Positions 10,515 to 22,229 of a stretch of DNA of 64,000 nucleotides are shown here, piece after piece. How positions within the stretch are numbered: position 1 is the stretch's first letter; every line of letters starts with the position of its first letter. The notes beneath the pieces were generated by a model. That model saw only the letters and a list, made by a program, of their open reading frames with translations, ran no database searches and was not told where the DNA came from. The DNA is from Timema cristinae (lineage: Eukaryota > Arthropoda > Insecta > Phasmatodea > Timematidae), in the NCBI GenBank assembly GCA_039000515.1, contig JBCFYV010000935.1, forward strand, positions 59,744,346 to 59,808,345. The letters run 5' to 3'. The position numbers were made by a program, and so were the translations under genes.

Positions 10515-11450
10515 GTAAGTCCGGTCCGATTTAGTTAGGAAGGAATTTTTTTTACATTTATAAAAAAAGGAAGGAATTTTTTTTACATTTATTAAAAAAA
10601 ACTATTTAACAATTATTTTCATACCATGTGATGTCAAATCATGTGATCTAGAATTGAAACTATTTTTTAATATAGATACTGTACTGATAAAATAATTAGG
10701 TATCGGTAGTTACCCTGAATTGTGGTTCGTAAAATGATTGGATTTCTTTAAATAAAAAGTTGAATTTCAGTATAAACAGTAGGGGAATAAAATATATTTT
10801 TCTGTTAAAAATTGTTTAAAAAAATCTATTCAAACTCAGGTGGTAGTGTATAAAAGAATCACGGCTAAATTTTAAATAATTGTCTTTGGTCACGATTAAC
10901 TGTCATAAAAAACCAGATCAAACACATATTTTACTTATTTTTATTAAAACAAAAGTCCTTTGAAGGATGGAAAACTTTTTTCATGGCTGGAAACTTAGAT
11001 TTTTTTTAGAGTGAATATTAAGAATTTTTATGGTGCATGCAGTTGGTACTAATTTTTCTGACAATTTCAGCCAAAATAAAATGTATTTTTTATTAACTAA
11101 CTATGTATGTAGTCTGTATCGTTAATTTTAATTAAAATCAACATAATTGACTATTATTCCGACATAAAATGCCAAGTAATCAATTTCGCTAAAATATTCC
11201 AGTTGTATTTATCTTTAAAAATATCTAGATATCAATTATACTAATTAAAAGTTAGTAAAAAATAGGTCTCACGATATAATTAGGAATGGAACCCTTGAAT
11301 TGCCCGAACCCTTAAGAATATTTAAGATTTGAAAACAAATTGGATTCCCCCTACCCTCTTTAAAATGTAGAATTGTAATTTGTTTGAGATCTATAATTGT
11401 TTTTTGGTGGTCCAGCCCCAAGACAATTATAAACTAAACTTACAAAACTC
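10515..11450. other. AT-rich noncoding DNA
   Basis: No gene is seen. There is a small direct duplication of GGAAGGAATTTTTTTTACAT at about 10,538 and 10,569. Confidence 0.4.
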
Positions 11451-11454
11451 CAGA

Positions 11455-11720
11455 CTACCCGCTTCAGTGGCTGAACAGTCCAAGGCGTGAGTCACTCTCA
11501 TGTTAGACTGGCCTGCTGATGACTGAGAGGTTGGGGTACGAATCCTGGTCGTGTCTGGCTGAAGGTTTTTACCTCAATTTCTTTCCCACTCCCACGCAAA
11601 TGCGGGTAGATTACTTTTAAAATGCTTCCTTCCTCATCTCTACATTAGAATAGTTATATTATACATGCGTACAACCTGAACAGGTAGTAAGACGCGGTGC
11701 TAATAGTAATAATAATATAA
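11455..11720 (+). mobile_element. SINE-B-like copy (variant)
   Basis: Diverged tRNA-like head (GGCTGAACAGTCCAAGGCG; B box GGTACGAATCC), body TTTCCCACTCCCACGCAAAT, and tail CAGGTAGTAAGACGCGGTGC with an AAT-rich end. Confidence 0.65.
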
Positions 11721-11957
11721 AATATAAAGTAAAAGGTTATCAATGTTGACCACAAAAAAAGAAATAGATTTTCTTAAAATTCCTTCCAACTAAAATCCTA
11801 TTATATATATTTATTTTTTTAAATTTGTTTTTATCTTTAAGTAGGAACGATTAGTTTGTGTTTAACAGCCGGGTAGTATCTTCGTACGAAACAGAACTGT
11901 CTTCTTTAGTTATGTTGTTATACGTCTTTATTCGTGTTCATCAGTCACTCTTCACGG

Positions 11958-12385
11958 ATTAATCCGCAGTGTTGGTTGAGCCGATGTGTTTATGTTTAGG
12001 AGCTAGAATAGTCGAGCATAACATACATAACTGCCAGAAACCAAGGGGGCTTATAACGTTCCTGGGTAGAGTGTCCATCAGTAGGAGAACAAACAGAGGA
12101 GGAAAATACAATAGGTGTTATGACAACCCCGTCCCCTTTATTAAATGACATCATTTGATTCACACAGTTTCATTCTACGCTTCTATACCAGGTAACTTTC
12201 GTTTCCCGACCATTTATCTCTTAATTGTTAACCGAAAAAATATGTGGATTTTTGTACTTTCCATAGTGGAAAATTTTAACTTTTGAACTATGTTTAGTTT
12301 TGTGTTAGTTCCAGTAAACTACCAAACTGGTGCAGTGTTTGTCAATATTTAACCTAAGGCGCAAAATCTGAGATTGACCCTAAAC
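11958..12385. repeat. two interspersed repeat fragments
   Basis: 11,958-12,128 is the inverted copy of 3110-3250. 12,118-12,385 (AACCCCGTCCCCTTTATTAA ... TGTCAATATTTAACC) matches 50,158-50,330 and 50,660-50,760 on the same strand. The superfamily was not identified. Confidence 0.5.
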
Positions 12386-12524
12386 TAGTAAGGCGTGGTT
12401 TACATTGGTAGATTTTAGTAGTAGTAGAGTGCTTACTATTCCGCTACTATCATAATCTAAACCATTTGGAATAGTAGACTACTCTCCCCTACCCCCACCA
12501 CAATCCTTACTCTACAGTAGCCCC

Positions 12525-12721
12525 ATAGCTTCTTTGGTGCTGACTGACAGCTGACGGCTTTGAAAAGTTACCAGACCAAATTATGTATCCCTACGCCGAA
12601 CAATATGATCTGTTAAAACACGTGTTTAGCAGCTGTCACTTCTAACAGTCAACATTTAGGTATATACATAAATGTTGACTGTTAGCTTTCAATCAGTACC
12701 AAAGAAACCACGGGGCTACTG
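12525..12721. mobile_element. Tc1/mariner-type MITE, copy 1
   Basis: Ends CAGTAGCCCC...GGGGCTACTG flanked by TA on both sides (12,523-12,524 and 12,722-12,723), with inner inverted repeats. TA duplication plus CAGT ends suggests the Tc1/mariner superfamily. Three more copies lie at 14,089, 17,246 and 23,138. This one sits inside the Harbinger-like remnant. Confidence 0.8.
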
Positions 12722-12895
12722 TACTCTACCAACACTCTACCGGTGTAAACAGGTTTTGCAGTAGGGTAGAGTAGTTAGTGTCTGTGTAGTAATAGAGTAG
12801 AGTGTGTGTGTCTACAAGTTTCGTTTAGAAATACGAAGGCTGTTGTCAAATTATTGCCATCGTTGATTTAATATTTTATTTTATTACGTACAAAA

Positions 12896-12990
12896 ATGAA
12901 GTGGACGGAAGCTGAAACTATAAAATTAGTGGGGCTATATAAAGATTACGAGTGTATATGGAATATTATTAGTGTTAACTATAAAAAAAA
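12896..12990 (+). pseudogene. MADF-domain protein fragment, SINE-interrupted
   Basis: From an ATG the frame reads [15 protein letters not shown] then KDYECIWNI, which matches the start of a MADF (Myb/SANT-like) DNA-binding domain (acidic E-x-x-KLV-x-LY...YECIWN). It is cut at about 12,990 by a SINE-B. MADF proteins are host transcription factors and also accompany PIF/Harbinger transposases. The inverted TTTACATTGGTAGA (12,409) and TCTACCGGTGTAAACAGG (12,737) upstream favour a transposon remnant. Only about 32 codons remain. Confidence 0.55.
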
Positions 12991-13237
12991 CCACCTTGGT
13001 GACGTAGTTAGCTAACGCGCTAGTCGTGTTGAGCTCGACTGCCGAGGACGAGGAGATTGAGGGTTCGAATCTCGGTCGGGTGAATTGGGGGTGTTTTTTC
13101 CTAAATGGTTTTCCACTCTACCTCCACGCAAATGCGGGTTCATTTCCTCTAAATTAAACCTTCCCAATTCCTAATCCATTAGCGTAATTAGTCCTTTAAC
13201 GTGTAACCCGAATGGGTAGTAAGACGCAGTGCTAAAA
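12990..13237 (+). mobile_element. SINE-B
   Basis: tRNA-like head (GACGTAGTTAGCTAACGCGC; B box GGTTCGAATCTC), the body motif CCTCCACGCAAATGCGGGTT, and the AACCCGAATGGGTAGTAAGA tail shared with SINE-A. It interrupts the MADF fragment. Confidence 0.85.
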
Positions 13238-13462
13238 AAGAAGAGGCAAGCAGCTTATTAATAAATCGTATAAAACATGTTAAAAGAAGATTTTGGTATT
13301 TCTTCCTGTCTTCTAATCTAGTCTTTAACCCATTTTTTTTCTAGAAGTTTCCTCCTATAAAAGCTCTGAAACTTCATTTAACAAGACATTTGCAATTATT
13401 TTTAAGCATTTATTCACAATAGCACTTTGACGACACCGTGCCGTTCATTGTAACCAACTTTT

Positions 13463-13745
13463 GTGGACTTGGTGGTCCAGGGGTAAGGTGTCGGACTTCT
13501 GTGTTGGGGTCCTGGGTTCAATCCTCGGTCCCGGCACAGATTTATCTGATTGCCAAACCCTTCCTTCACCTCTGACAATACATCTTGTGAATGTGGGGAA
13601 TGCCAGGCCGCCACCGTGGTTCGGATTCCACGTTAAACTGTAGGTCCTCCATTTCATCTCACAATCACCCTACCATTACAGCATTAGCGTAAGTGCGTAT
13701 AACCCGAACGGGTAGTAAGACGCGGTGCTAATAATAATAATAATA
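13463..13745 (+). mobile_element. SINE-A, nearly full length
   Basis: Head GGTGGTCCAGGGGTAAGG, B box GGGTTCAATCC, body CCACCGTGGTTCGGATTCCA, tail AACCCGAACGGGTAGTAAGA and (AAT)n. Confidence 0.88.
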
Positions 13746-14088
13746 GTTAAATATTGCTTTAGAACCGAACGAACGAACTTCTTCTGCTCGGTGGAAATTT
13801 CTCCTTTTTACCGAGGCGTGACGCCGTTAACAAGTTCCACCTTGTTTATAACACACATCTCTGCGACTAGACTTTGCCACGGACCCTGGACGCGTGTTGG
13901 ACTTGTTAACCGGGGAGGGGGGGTCGCCTGCGAGCAAACACGTTCTATGTTTCTATCGTGCACTTTCTAAACATAGGGCACACGGCTTACAAACCATTTA
14001 AGAGCCCGTCGAACCTCATGGTTAACGCTTATCTTAGGTAGGAAAAAACCACTGGAACCAAACTTCACGTAATAGTGTAGTGAATGTA

Positions 14089-14292
14089 CAGTAGCCCCAC
14101 GTCGTCTTTGGTGCTGACTGACAGCTGACGGTCAACATTTAGGTATTTTCCTAAATTTGGACTGTCAAAAGTGACGGCTGCTAAACACAATATGTTTTTG
14201 CAGATCATCTAATTTGGCGTAGGGATACGTAATTTTGGTCTAGTAATTTTTTAAAGCTGTCAGTCAGCACCAAAAAAGACATGGGGCTACTG
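14089..14292. mobile_element. Tc1/mariner-type MITE, copy 2
   Basis: CAGTAGCCCC...GGGGCTACTG with flanking TA. Its internal block lies in the opposite orientation to copy 1 (GGCGTAGGGATACGTAATTT here, its complement in copy 1). Confidence 0.8.
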
Positions 14293-14299
14293 TATATAT

Positions 14300-14520
14300 G
14301 TCTTGACTGCTGGTACACACGTAACGGTGGACACATGGTGGACACGCGGACAAAACGTCAGGTTCGTCTTAGTTTTGTTTAAAAGTGAGGAGGTCTGGGT
14401 TCTAATTCTAGTTGTGTGTACTGAGGAAATAAAAATAGTATTTTCCACTCTCCCTCTTTGCAAATTCGTATACAATTTCTCTAAGTTCTTTCTTCCAGGT
14501 GGGTAGTAAGACGTTGAGTA
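14300..14520 (+). mobile_element. decayed SINE-B-like copy
   Basis: It keeps a degenerate B box (GGTTCTAATTC), TTTTCCACTCTCCCTC and GTGGGTAGTAAGACG. The head is largely lost. Confidence 0.5.
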
Positions 14521-14748
14521 AGATAAAATACTGTTCAGGCCAGGGCAAATTTTTGAGAATTTAAATACAAGAATGGGCCGCTAAATAAAAAAAGAACTAT
14601 TCTTTTGGTGCACTATATTATAAAACAAATCATAAACATAAAAAAGGGAGTCAAAATATAAAAATAAGTGATTTTCCAATAAAACGTGAGAAGTTGGGAG
14701 ATTCTTAAAACGGCTTATGAAGGTTTGGTTTTTTTCGTGTTTCTTTTA

Positions 14749-14972
14749 GCGCCATGTCTTACTACCCGTTCGGGTTACACGCTTAAGTACTAATTACACT
14801 AGTGAACTAGGAATTGGGAAGGTTGAATTTAGATGAAGTGAACCCGAACTAGCGTGGAGGGAGAGTGGAAAACCATTTAGGAAAACTACCCACCAATTCA
14901 CCCGACCGGGATTTGAACCTTGATCTCCCCGTCCTCTGCAGTCTATCTCAACACGAAACTAGTGCGTTAGCA
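14749..14972 (-). mobile_element. SINE-B
   Basis: Reverse copy: CGCCATGTCTTACTACCCGT at the tail end, body GGAGGGAGAGTGGAAAACC, then the B-box complement and head near 14,905-14,970. Confidence 0.75.
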
Positions 14973-15206
14973 AACTTGTTTATCGGTGTGTTTTGTAGAA
15001 ATAGTATATTCTACCTTAAGAATGTTTTTTTAATTAATTTTGCTATTTTCGGTATAATTTTTTGGATTCTTTAGATAAATACGAGACTCGCAGAATGCGG
15101 CCCACGGGTCGTAATTTTCCCAGGGCTGCTCTAGCCGGAGAAAATTTATAACATTAATGGGGGCGGGGGGGAACGTTAAATCTTTAAGTTTTTGTGACTT
15201 GATTCT

Positions 15207-15475
15207 TACCCTTAGGTGGTCGAATGGTATAAGAAGAGGAAGTCATTCTCGCATAAGACTGGATTGCCGATAACGGGGAGATAGGTGTTCGAATTTCGGT
15301 CGGGTGTACTGAGTTTTTTTTTTTTTTTTACCAAACTGGTTCTCCACTTTCCCTCCGCGCAACTGCAGGTACACTTCATCTAAATTCATCCTTACTCATC
15401 CTTAATTCATTAACTTAATAAGTACATAAGCGTATAACCCGAACGAATAGTAAGACGCGTTGCTAAAATAATAAA
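15207..15475 (+). mobile_element. SINE-B variant
   Basis: Head with AGGTGGTCGAATGGTATAAG, B box GTTCGAATTTCGGTCGGGTG, and the shared tail AACCCGAACGAATAGTAAGA ending in (AATA)n. Confidence 0.75.
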
Positions 15476-15844
15476 TAAAAAGGAATAAATGTGTAAGGGA
15501 AGATAAACTGTGGAAATCAGTTTTTTTAACTGTCAAGCTCAGATGAACGTACTGATCAGATAACACTTATTATTTATAATAATTAATTGCACGGGTTTTG
15601 CGTGTTCTCGTAATAATTGGCTAATTATGAATGTTAGTAAATTGAACCAGCAGTAGAGGAAGATTTTTTTTTTAAATGGCAGGCAACAGTAGTGGTTTTT
15701 TTCTCTTAGGTTTGGACTTCTTAGTTCGGAGTTCTTTAACCCGCTGGCACATGAAAAATATAGTTATAATTATTTCATGAGAAAAAATAACAAGTACAGA
15801 AATACATTTGATATAATCAACTTTTTTTCTTTTCTTACGTCCAC

Positions 15845-16030
15845 TACCGGCTAGCTAGGCCTATCGCAGCTTCATACGCCTTATAATCTAGGACAGGCAC
15901 AACATCCAGTCCCCAGCCGTTAATTCATCACTGTGAAAGGGTAAGCCCATATTTTTCTAATGATAAATGTTTCGGCCATGCTTGGAATCGAACCCGGGAC
16001 CCTGATATCATTGGACATATACTATTAAAG
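15845..16030 (-). mobile_element. SINE-C
   Basis: The family body (CCGGCTAGCTAGGCCTATCG, CATCCAGTCCCCAGCCGTTA, ACTGTGAAAGGGTAAGCCC) ends in the complement of a tRNA-like B box (GGAATCGAACCCGGGACCC). Other copies are at 40,440-40,775, 56,393 and 62,625. Confidence 0.7.
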
Positions 16031-16077
16031 CGGAGCGATTCAGTAAAAATTGTAAAAGCTTTTTACAAATTTTTTTT

Positions 16078-16332
16078 TAGCACCGCGTCTTACTATCCGT
16101 TCTGGCTATACGCTTATGTACTAATTACGCTAATGGGTTTAGGGATTGGGAAAGTTATATTTAAAGGAAATGTACCCGCATTTGCGTGGAGGTGGAGTGG
16201 AAAACCATTTTGGAAAAAACCACTCATTTCACTCGACCGAGATTCGAACCTCAATCTCCCCGTCATCTGTAGTCTAGCCTACTGCAAGAGTAGCGCCTTG
16301 GATCATGCGGCCACCGAAGTGGGCTTTTTTTT
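16078..16332 (-). mobile_element. SINE-B
   Basis: Reverse copy starting AGCACCGCGTCTTACTATCC, with GGAGGTGGAGTGGAAAACC and the B-box complement GAGATTCGAACCTC. Confidence 0.82.
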
Positions 16333-16439
16333 TACATTATTAAATGGCAATTAAAAATCAACCAAGTGCAATGAAAATTAATTAATAAATTTACCTTGTT
16401 TGATAATTCTTTCATTATAAACAAATGAGTGTCACATAG

Positions 16440-16620
16440 GGTAGGGATGAGAAAGGTATAATTTAGAAGACACGTACCCTCATTTGCATGGTGGGGGAGT
16501 GAGAAACCATCTACTAAGAATATAATACAACCTCCCGGGATTCGAATCCTGGTAACGCCGTCGACCAGATTACACGTGCCTGACATTTAGTCTGCGTGTC
16601 CATTGGTCCGGGTCATCTTC
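16440..16620 (-). mobile_element. SINE-B-like variant, partial
   Basis: Body (CCTCATTTGCATGGTGGGGG) and B-box complement (GGGATTCGAATCCTGG) are recognisable. The shared tail is missing or decayed. Confidence 0.5.
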
Positions 16621-16961
16621 GAGTTGTTTTTTTTATCTTGACATTCAGAAATGTCACCTCTGCCACCCGGAGTAAAGGTATTCATGTATTCGGTTTTGTC
16701 CCACTTTTTCGGGGGCAACCCATTGTAATTCGTATCTGATTTGTAAATTATTAATGCTCCTGCAGATAGTATCTCTTCCTTATTTAAATTTCCACATCCA
16801 CTGGAAGTCCTTACGTGTATTTAAATACGAAGAGACCGGTGTCCCCCGAAGCTAAGACATGTCAAACTCGCCGCGAACCTTATTATGACCCATCATCCAA
16901 TGTGACCCCTGTTCTTATTTTCATAAAAAAAAAAAAAAAAAAAAAAAAGTTTACAGATTGT

Positions 16962-17222
16962 GTCTTAGAACCTTTCTACCCGTTCGAGCGAGTTTTACGC
17001 TTGTGTACTAGTTACGCTGATGGTTTTAGGGATTAGAAAGGTTATATTTAGATAAATTGTACCCGTATTTGCGTGGAGGGAGAGTGGAAATATTTTTTTT
17101 TGTAGGGGGAACCCACCCTCTCCACCCGACCGAGACTCGAACCTCGATTTGCCCGTCCTCGGCAGTCTAGTCTACTGCAAGAGTAGCGCGTTAGACCATG
17201 CGGCCCACCGAAGCGGGTTGTT
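16962..17222 (-). mobile_element. SINE-B
   Basis: Reverse copy with CTACCCGTTCGAGCG at the tail end, GCGTGGAGGGAGAGTGGAAA, GAGACTCGAACCTCGA, and a head complement ending in CACCGAAGCGGG. A poly-A run lies just outside at about 16,925-16,948. Confidence 0.75.
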
Positions 17223-17245
17223 AGTGCATTGAGTCTAAAAATGTA

Positions 17246-17467
17246 CAGTAGCCGGTGCTGACTGACAGCTCACAGCTGAGAGCTGACGGCTTTGAAAAGT
17301 TACCAGACCAAATTATGTATCCCTACGCCGAACCATATGATCTGCAAAAACATGTGTTTAGCAGCTGTCACTTCAGACTATCAACATTTAGGTATATACC
17401 TAAATGTTGACTGTCAGAAGTCAGCTGTGAGTTGCCAGTCAGCACCAAAGAAGCCACGGGGCTACTG
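17246..17467. mobile_element. Tc1/mariner-type MITE, copy 3
   Basis: CAGTAGCC...GGGGCTACTG with flanking TA; about 14 bp of the left end is deleted. The centre has AACATTTAGGTATATACC followed by its inverse. Confidence 0.78.
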
Positions 17468-17955
17468 TAGTAGCTATCGAAAGTATCGTCAGAATTCAGA
17501 ACTATAGTATAATTTGGGTAGGAAGAACAATAGAAGTTAGTGACTTAAGTTACTAAATCAATGTTTATATATTCAAACAACAAGTAATGTTATCTTCCCC
17601 TGTCACGTTTGATAAACGAGTATATTATTCTCGTAACTGACTGAATACTGCCCTGCACTTTGTATTATTAATTCATGTCCGTCACAAACTAATTTCATAA
17701 TGTTTGTGTCTTTCCACATCCTCTAGAAGCTCCTTTATGACCTAGACAGCTGAAACCTTGCTCACTTTTCGATTTATTTTTGTTTGATTGAATTTTTTAA
17801 AGCTTCTAATTAATTAAATGAACGGTTTCAATCAATGCGAAATTTTAAAATGCAGACTACGTGCATTGCACTTTGTAGTATAGTGTGGTGGTTGATGGAT
17901 ATTACCACCCACCCTCTCTCCCGCTTTAAACAAAAAAACACTTCAATTTTGGTGT
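17468..17955. other. AT-rich noncoding DNA
   Basis: No gene or clear repeat is seen. Confidence 0.4.
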
Positions 17956-17956
17956 T

Positions 17957-18222
17957 ACCCGCCTCGGTGGCGTAGTTGGCTAACGCGCTTGTCGTATTGA
18001 GCTCGACTGCTGAGGACGGGTAGATGAGGTTCAAATCTCGGTCGGGTGAACTGGGGTGGTTTTTCCTAAATGGTTTTCCACTCTTCTCCACGCAAATGCG
18101 GGTTCACTTCCTCTAATTCAACCTTCCCAATTCCTAAATCCATTAAAGTAATTAGTACTTAAAGCGTAGTAACCCGAACGGGTAGTAAGACGCGGTGCTA
18201 ATATTATTATTATTAATATTTC
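17957..18222 (+). mobile_element. SINE-B
   Basis: Head CCTCGGTGGCGTAGTTGGCT, B box GTTCAAATCTCGGTCGGGTG, tail AACCCGAACGGGTAGTAAGA and an ATT-rich end. Confidence 0.85.
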
Positions 18223-18635
18223 GTGTTTCTGATTCGAGCGGTTCCCAGAAAGCCCTCTTTTCAACCTCTTTAACTTAAAAAAAAGGGCCCCAATTATAGT
18301 GAGGGGTTTGCGTTTTTCACTTAACAAGATGTTTCGGATCCTTAACCTTAGGCGCTACCAAGGCACGAACAGAATTGAAAAATACACTTTTCTAATTTCC
18401 GGGGTCGTTTAGAACGTAAAAGATTCATCAATATCTTGAGATTTAAATTTCCAATATTAACATTACTTTCTCTTTATATGATGAAGCAAAAAAAAAAAAA
18501 GGGGAAAATAGAACAGAAGGCTTCCATAGTTGGCAATATGATTAATAGTTTAACCCCTCGCCGCCAAATCGTGACTTGTTCAACCGATTGTTGTATCGGG
18601 TAGTAAAACGCGGGTAAGGGGGTACGTTTTCTTTT

Positions 18636-18876
18636 AGCGCCGCGTCTTACTACCCGTTCGGTTATACGCTTATGTACTAATTACTCTGATGAGCTATGGA
18701 TGAGGAAGGTTTAATTAAGGAGTAAGTGCACCCGCATTTGTGTGGAGGGAGAGTGGGAAATCATTTAAGTTAAACTACCTTCAATGTACCCGACCTGGAT
18801 CGAATCCTCGATCTACCCGTCTTCCGCAGTTTAATTTAACACGAGAGTAGCGCGTTAGACCACGGGCCACCGAACA
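18636..18876 (-). mobile_element. SINE-B
   Basis: Reverse copy: AGCGCCGCGTCTTACTACCC, GTGTGGAGGGAGAGTGGGAA, then the head complement ending in GACCACGGGCCACCGAA. Confidence 0.78.
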
Positions 18877-18927
18877 GTGAAGGTAAAAAAAGGGGGCTAC
18901 TTAATATAGAGGGAGTTTATTACAAAT

Positions 18928-19240
18928 TGGGCTACCTGGCGGTCTAGGGGTAAGATGTCAAAATTCTTTGCTGGTGGTCCGGGGTTCAATCCTCGTTCCT
19001 GGCACAGATTTATCTGATTGCCAAACCCTTCCTTCACCTCTGACAAGAGTGTATTAATCACAACTTGTGAATGTGTGGAATGCCAGGCCTCCACCGTGGT
19101 TCGGATCCCACTTTAAACTGTAGGTCCTCTTTTTCATCTCACAATCACCCTACCATTACACATTAGCGTAATTAGTACATAATATGTGAATCGAACGGGT
19201 AGTCAGACGTGGTGATAAGATTCTAATGATAATAATATAA
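18928..19240 (+). mobile_element. SINE-A
   Basis: Head ACCTGGCGGTCTAGGGGTAA, B box GGGTTCAATCC, full body, tail CGAACGGGTAGTCAGACG. Slightly diverged. Confidence 0.82.
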
Positions 19241-19599
19241 ACACCTCGTCCCCTCTACCCGAGATTTGAACCCGTGTCTTTCAGGGAGTGAAATTACTTG
19301 CGCCTAAACCCGATCATGACGCCCGATGTATTCGCACTTTTAGCAACATATTCCCTCGTCACGCTGTTTCGCTATCGGCTGTGACAGAAGGCGGGCCAGG
19401 TTGTTAAACCCACTGACCTTGAGTCTAGCTGATCTATTCTGGTTGTTTACACACTCCACATTGGCGAGATCGCTGGCTCCACCAAACACCTCCCGACGAT
19501 TATTGTCCGTTTCTCTTTTTTTAACAGGAAACGCATGATTTTAATTGATATCTCATTTTTTAGCCACGTTTGCCTTAGACTAAAATTATGCTATTTTTT

Positions 19600-19790
19600 T
19601 AGATATTAGGAAGGTTAAATTAATAGGAAGTGTACCTGCAATTGCTGGAGGGAGAGTGGAAAACCTGTAAGAAAAACCCTTCATTTCATCCGACCGAGAT
19701 TCGAATATCGATCTCTCAGTCCTTAGCAGTCTAATATACTGCGAGAGTGACTTTTAAAATATGTGATGTGGCCACCGAGGCGGGTCTATT
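19600..19790 (-). mobile_element. SINE-B, partial
   Basis: Body (GCTGGAGGGAGAGTGGAAAA) and B-box complement (GAGATTCGAATATCGAT) are present; the head complement ends ACCGAGGCGGG. The tail is lost. Confidence 0.65.
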
Positions 19791-20576
19791 TTAATTTACG
19801 TGGCTTAGCTTTTACTGTCGTCTCGACCTTTTTGGAGAGAAAAGTATTATGATCGTGAAAAAAAATATTATCGGACGCGTGTTTTTGATAAATTTCGACG
19901 TTTCGTGACCCCCCTGTATTTGAGAAGTGTGGGTTTTTTTTCTTTTTTTTTCGATGGCGTCCGTCCATCTGTCTATGTCTCGGAGTAGAGCGTAAATTAT
20001 TTTACAGAGCGGGTTAAAACTTGGTTTTAATAAGGTTCCCCGAAGAATTTTTGGAGTTAGCTATATAACCCTAACATAATTAAGGGTATCTAGTTTACTG
20101 AAAAGCAAAAAAGAAATTTTAAAAAAATCCACTTTTCTCTAAATCCGCTTTAAAGATTTTGGTTAAATTTTGTATTCAGGTATTGTTACAGATAAAAAAT
20201 AAAATGGCGATTCTCTTTTCCAATGAAAACTACTCTGACAAAAAGCAGAAATTCCAACTTTGATCACATCTCTGCAGCTATTTTGGATAAAAAAATAAAC
20301 TTATCGTCGTAAAGTTGTAATACTACAAAAAATTTAAATATTTTATTTGGAATTTTTTTTTTATAAAACTAATAGTTTATGAGCTAAAAGCTCGTTTGAC
20401 AATATTGCAACTGATTGTTATACTATTTGGTGTACAGAGAGGCTCCTCTTTTCTCAATGTTTCTGTAACAGTGTATATTATTTAATTTTTGCTCTGGTAG
20501 AGTTTCTGCAACAATTTATATTATTTAATAAATCTACTAGTTTTTAGAGAATATTAAGATAAAAAAGAGACCGCTA
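19791..20576. other. AT-rich noncoding DNA
   Basis: No gene is seen. GTAACAGTGTATATTATTTA and TGCAACAATTTATATTATTT near 20,466-20,528 form a short imperfect tandem duplication. Confidence 0.35.
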
Positions 20577-20912
20577 ATAATAATAATAATAATAAATTAT
20601 TTATTATTATAATAATTATTATTATTATATCATCATCACCGTGTCTTACTACCCGTCCGGGTTATTATACGCACTTACGCTAATGTGTAATGGTAGGTGA
20701 TTGTGAGATGAAATGGAGGACCTACAGTTTAACGTGGAATCCGAACCACGGTGGAGGCCTGGCATTCCCACATTCACAATGGATAATCACCTCTTGTCAG
20801 AGGGAAGGAAGGGTTTGGAAATCAGATAAATCTATCTGTACCTGGACCGAGGATTGAACCCCGGACGCCAGCACAGAAGTCTGACACCTTACCCCTAGAC
20901 CGCCAGGTCACC
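20577..20912 (-). mobile_element. SINE-A
   Basis: Starts with (AAT/ATT)n and ACCGTGTCTTACTACCC, contains the full body, and ends with the head complement CCCCTAGACCGCCAGGTCAC. Confidence 0.85.
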
Positions 20913-21199
20913 TTATTTTTGTAAAGTTATAAAATCTGGATCAGGGGGGAGGGGGAAGAAACCTAAATTCCATTTTGGGATAACTAAATGATTGTGAAGA
21001 GTTTTACTACGGAGTTACAGTTCAGTTCATAAGAATGACCTTTTTGAGATTACAAACATAGTTATTTGCGGTCAACATTGATAACATTTTACCAAAATAT
21101 TAATTTCGTTTGATAGATATTGGTAATAACTAATAACTATCAAAAGTGACAGCTGCAGATCATTTTTGAATACGAGAAAATAATCTTATTATTTTTCTA

Positions 21200-21395
21200 G
21201 CGACCCGCTTCGGTGTTCGAATGACCCATAGCATCACTCTCGCAATGTACTACCGATGACGGGAAGATCGAGGTTTCGAATCTAGCTCAGGTGTACTGAG
21301 AGGCTTTTTACCAAATGATTTTCCACTCTCCCTCCACGCAAATGCGGGTACATTTTTGCATAACCCGAACGGTTAGTAAGATGCGGTCCGAAAAT
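21200..21395 (+). mobile_element. SINE-B variant, internally shortened
   Basis: Head GACCCGCTTCGGTGTTCGAA, B box GTTTCGAATCTAG, body CCTCCACGCAAATGCGGGTA, then directly the tail AACCCGAACGGTTAGTAAGA. Confidence 0.7.
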
Positions 21396-21503
21396 AAAAA
21401 AGGCAGGGGTGGGAGGGGCATTGCTTACCCCACGTAAAGAATTTGCCCACCTTGAAATACATTTGCCCACTCTAGATATATATTTCAAATCCTCTGATAT
21501 CAA

Positions 21504-21694
21504 TTCCTTCACCTCTGACAAGACATCTTGTGAATGTGTGGAATGCCAGGCCTCCACCGTGGTTCGGATTCCACGTTAAACTGTAGGTCCTCCATTTCAT
21601 CTCACAATCACCCTACCATTACACATTAGCGTAAGTGCGTATAACCCGAACGGGTAGTAAGACGCGGTGCTAATAATAATAATAATAATAATAA
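21504..21694 (+). mobile_element. SINE-A, 5'-truncated, 11-bp target duplication
   Basis: It starts inside the body at CCTTCACCTCTGACAAGAC and runs to the tail plus (AAT)n. TCTGATATCAA is directly repeated at 21,493-21,503 and 21,695-21,705. Confidence 0.92.
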
Positions 21695-22229
21695 TCTGAT
21701 ATCAAATATAAAGCTGAAAGATGAGATGGCCTTAAATCGAACTCAAAATGTAATTTTTCAAGAATTTTCATACTAGGAGCACTTCAAATAGTTTCTCAAA
21801 ACATCCATTTTTCAAAAAATTTGCGGAGGTAGGACCAAATAGCTTCTAGAAGCCGCCAAATTTAAAATAATTTATGTGGAAGACTCCTCGAAAAAACTTT
21901 AAAAAATAATCTTAATTTTAATAAAAAAAATGAGTAGGAGGATTACTCAAATTGCTTTTAGCGTCATCCAATTTTCAAACATTTATTAAGGGAGAGTGAA
22001 GGGGGTGGAAAGTAAGTATCTAAAAAAAACTTGTATGTTTTATTTGCTTGCTCTCCACCACAAAACAGATTCCGTCGCCAATAAAGTTAGATGTTATCCT
22101 TGGGTGGGGGTCCTAATTTTCAGTCGTATAAAGATAAGAATTAACTTTTTGGACTGTAACAAATTCTTCTAAAACAATTTTAATATATTTTTACGTCAAT
22201 TCATCAACCTTTGATAGATAACCTCCCTA

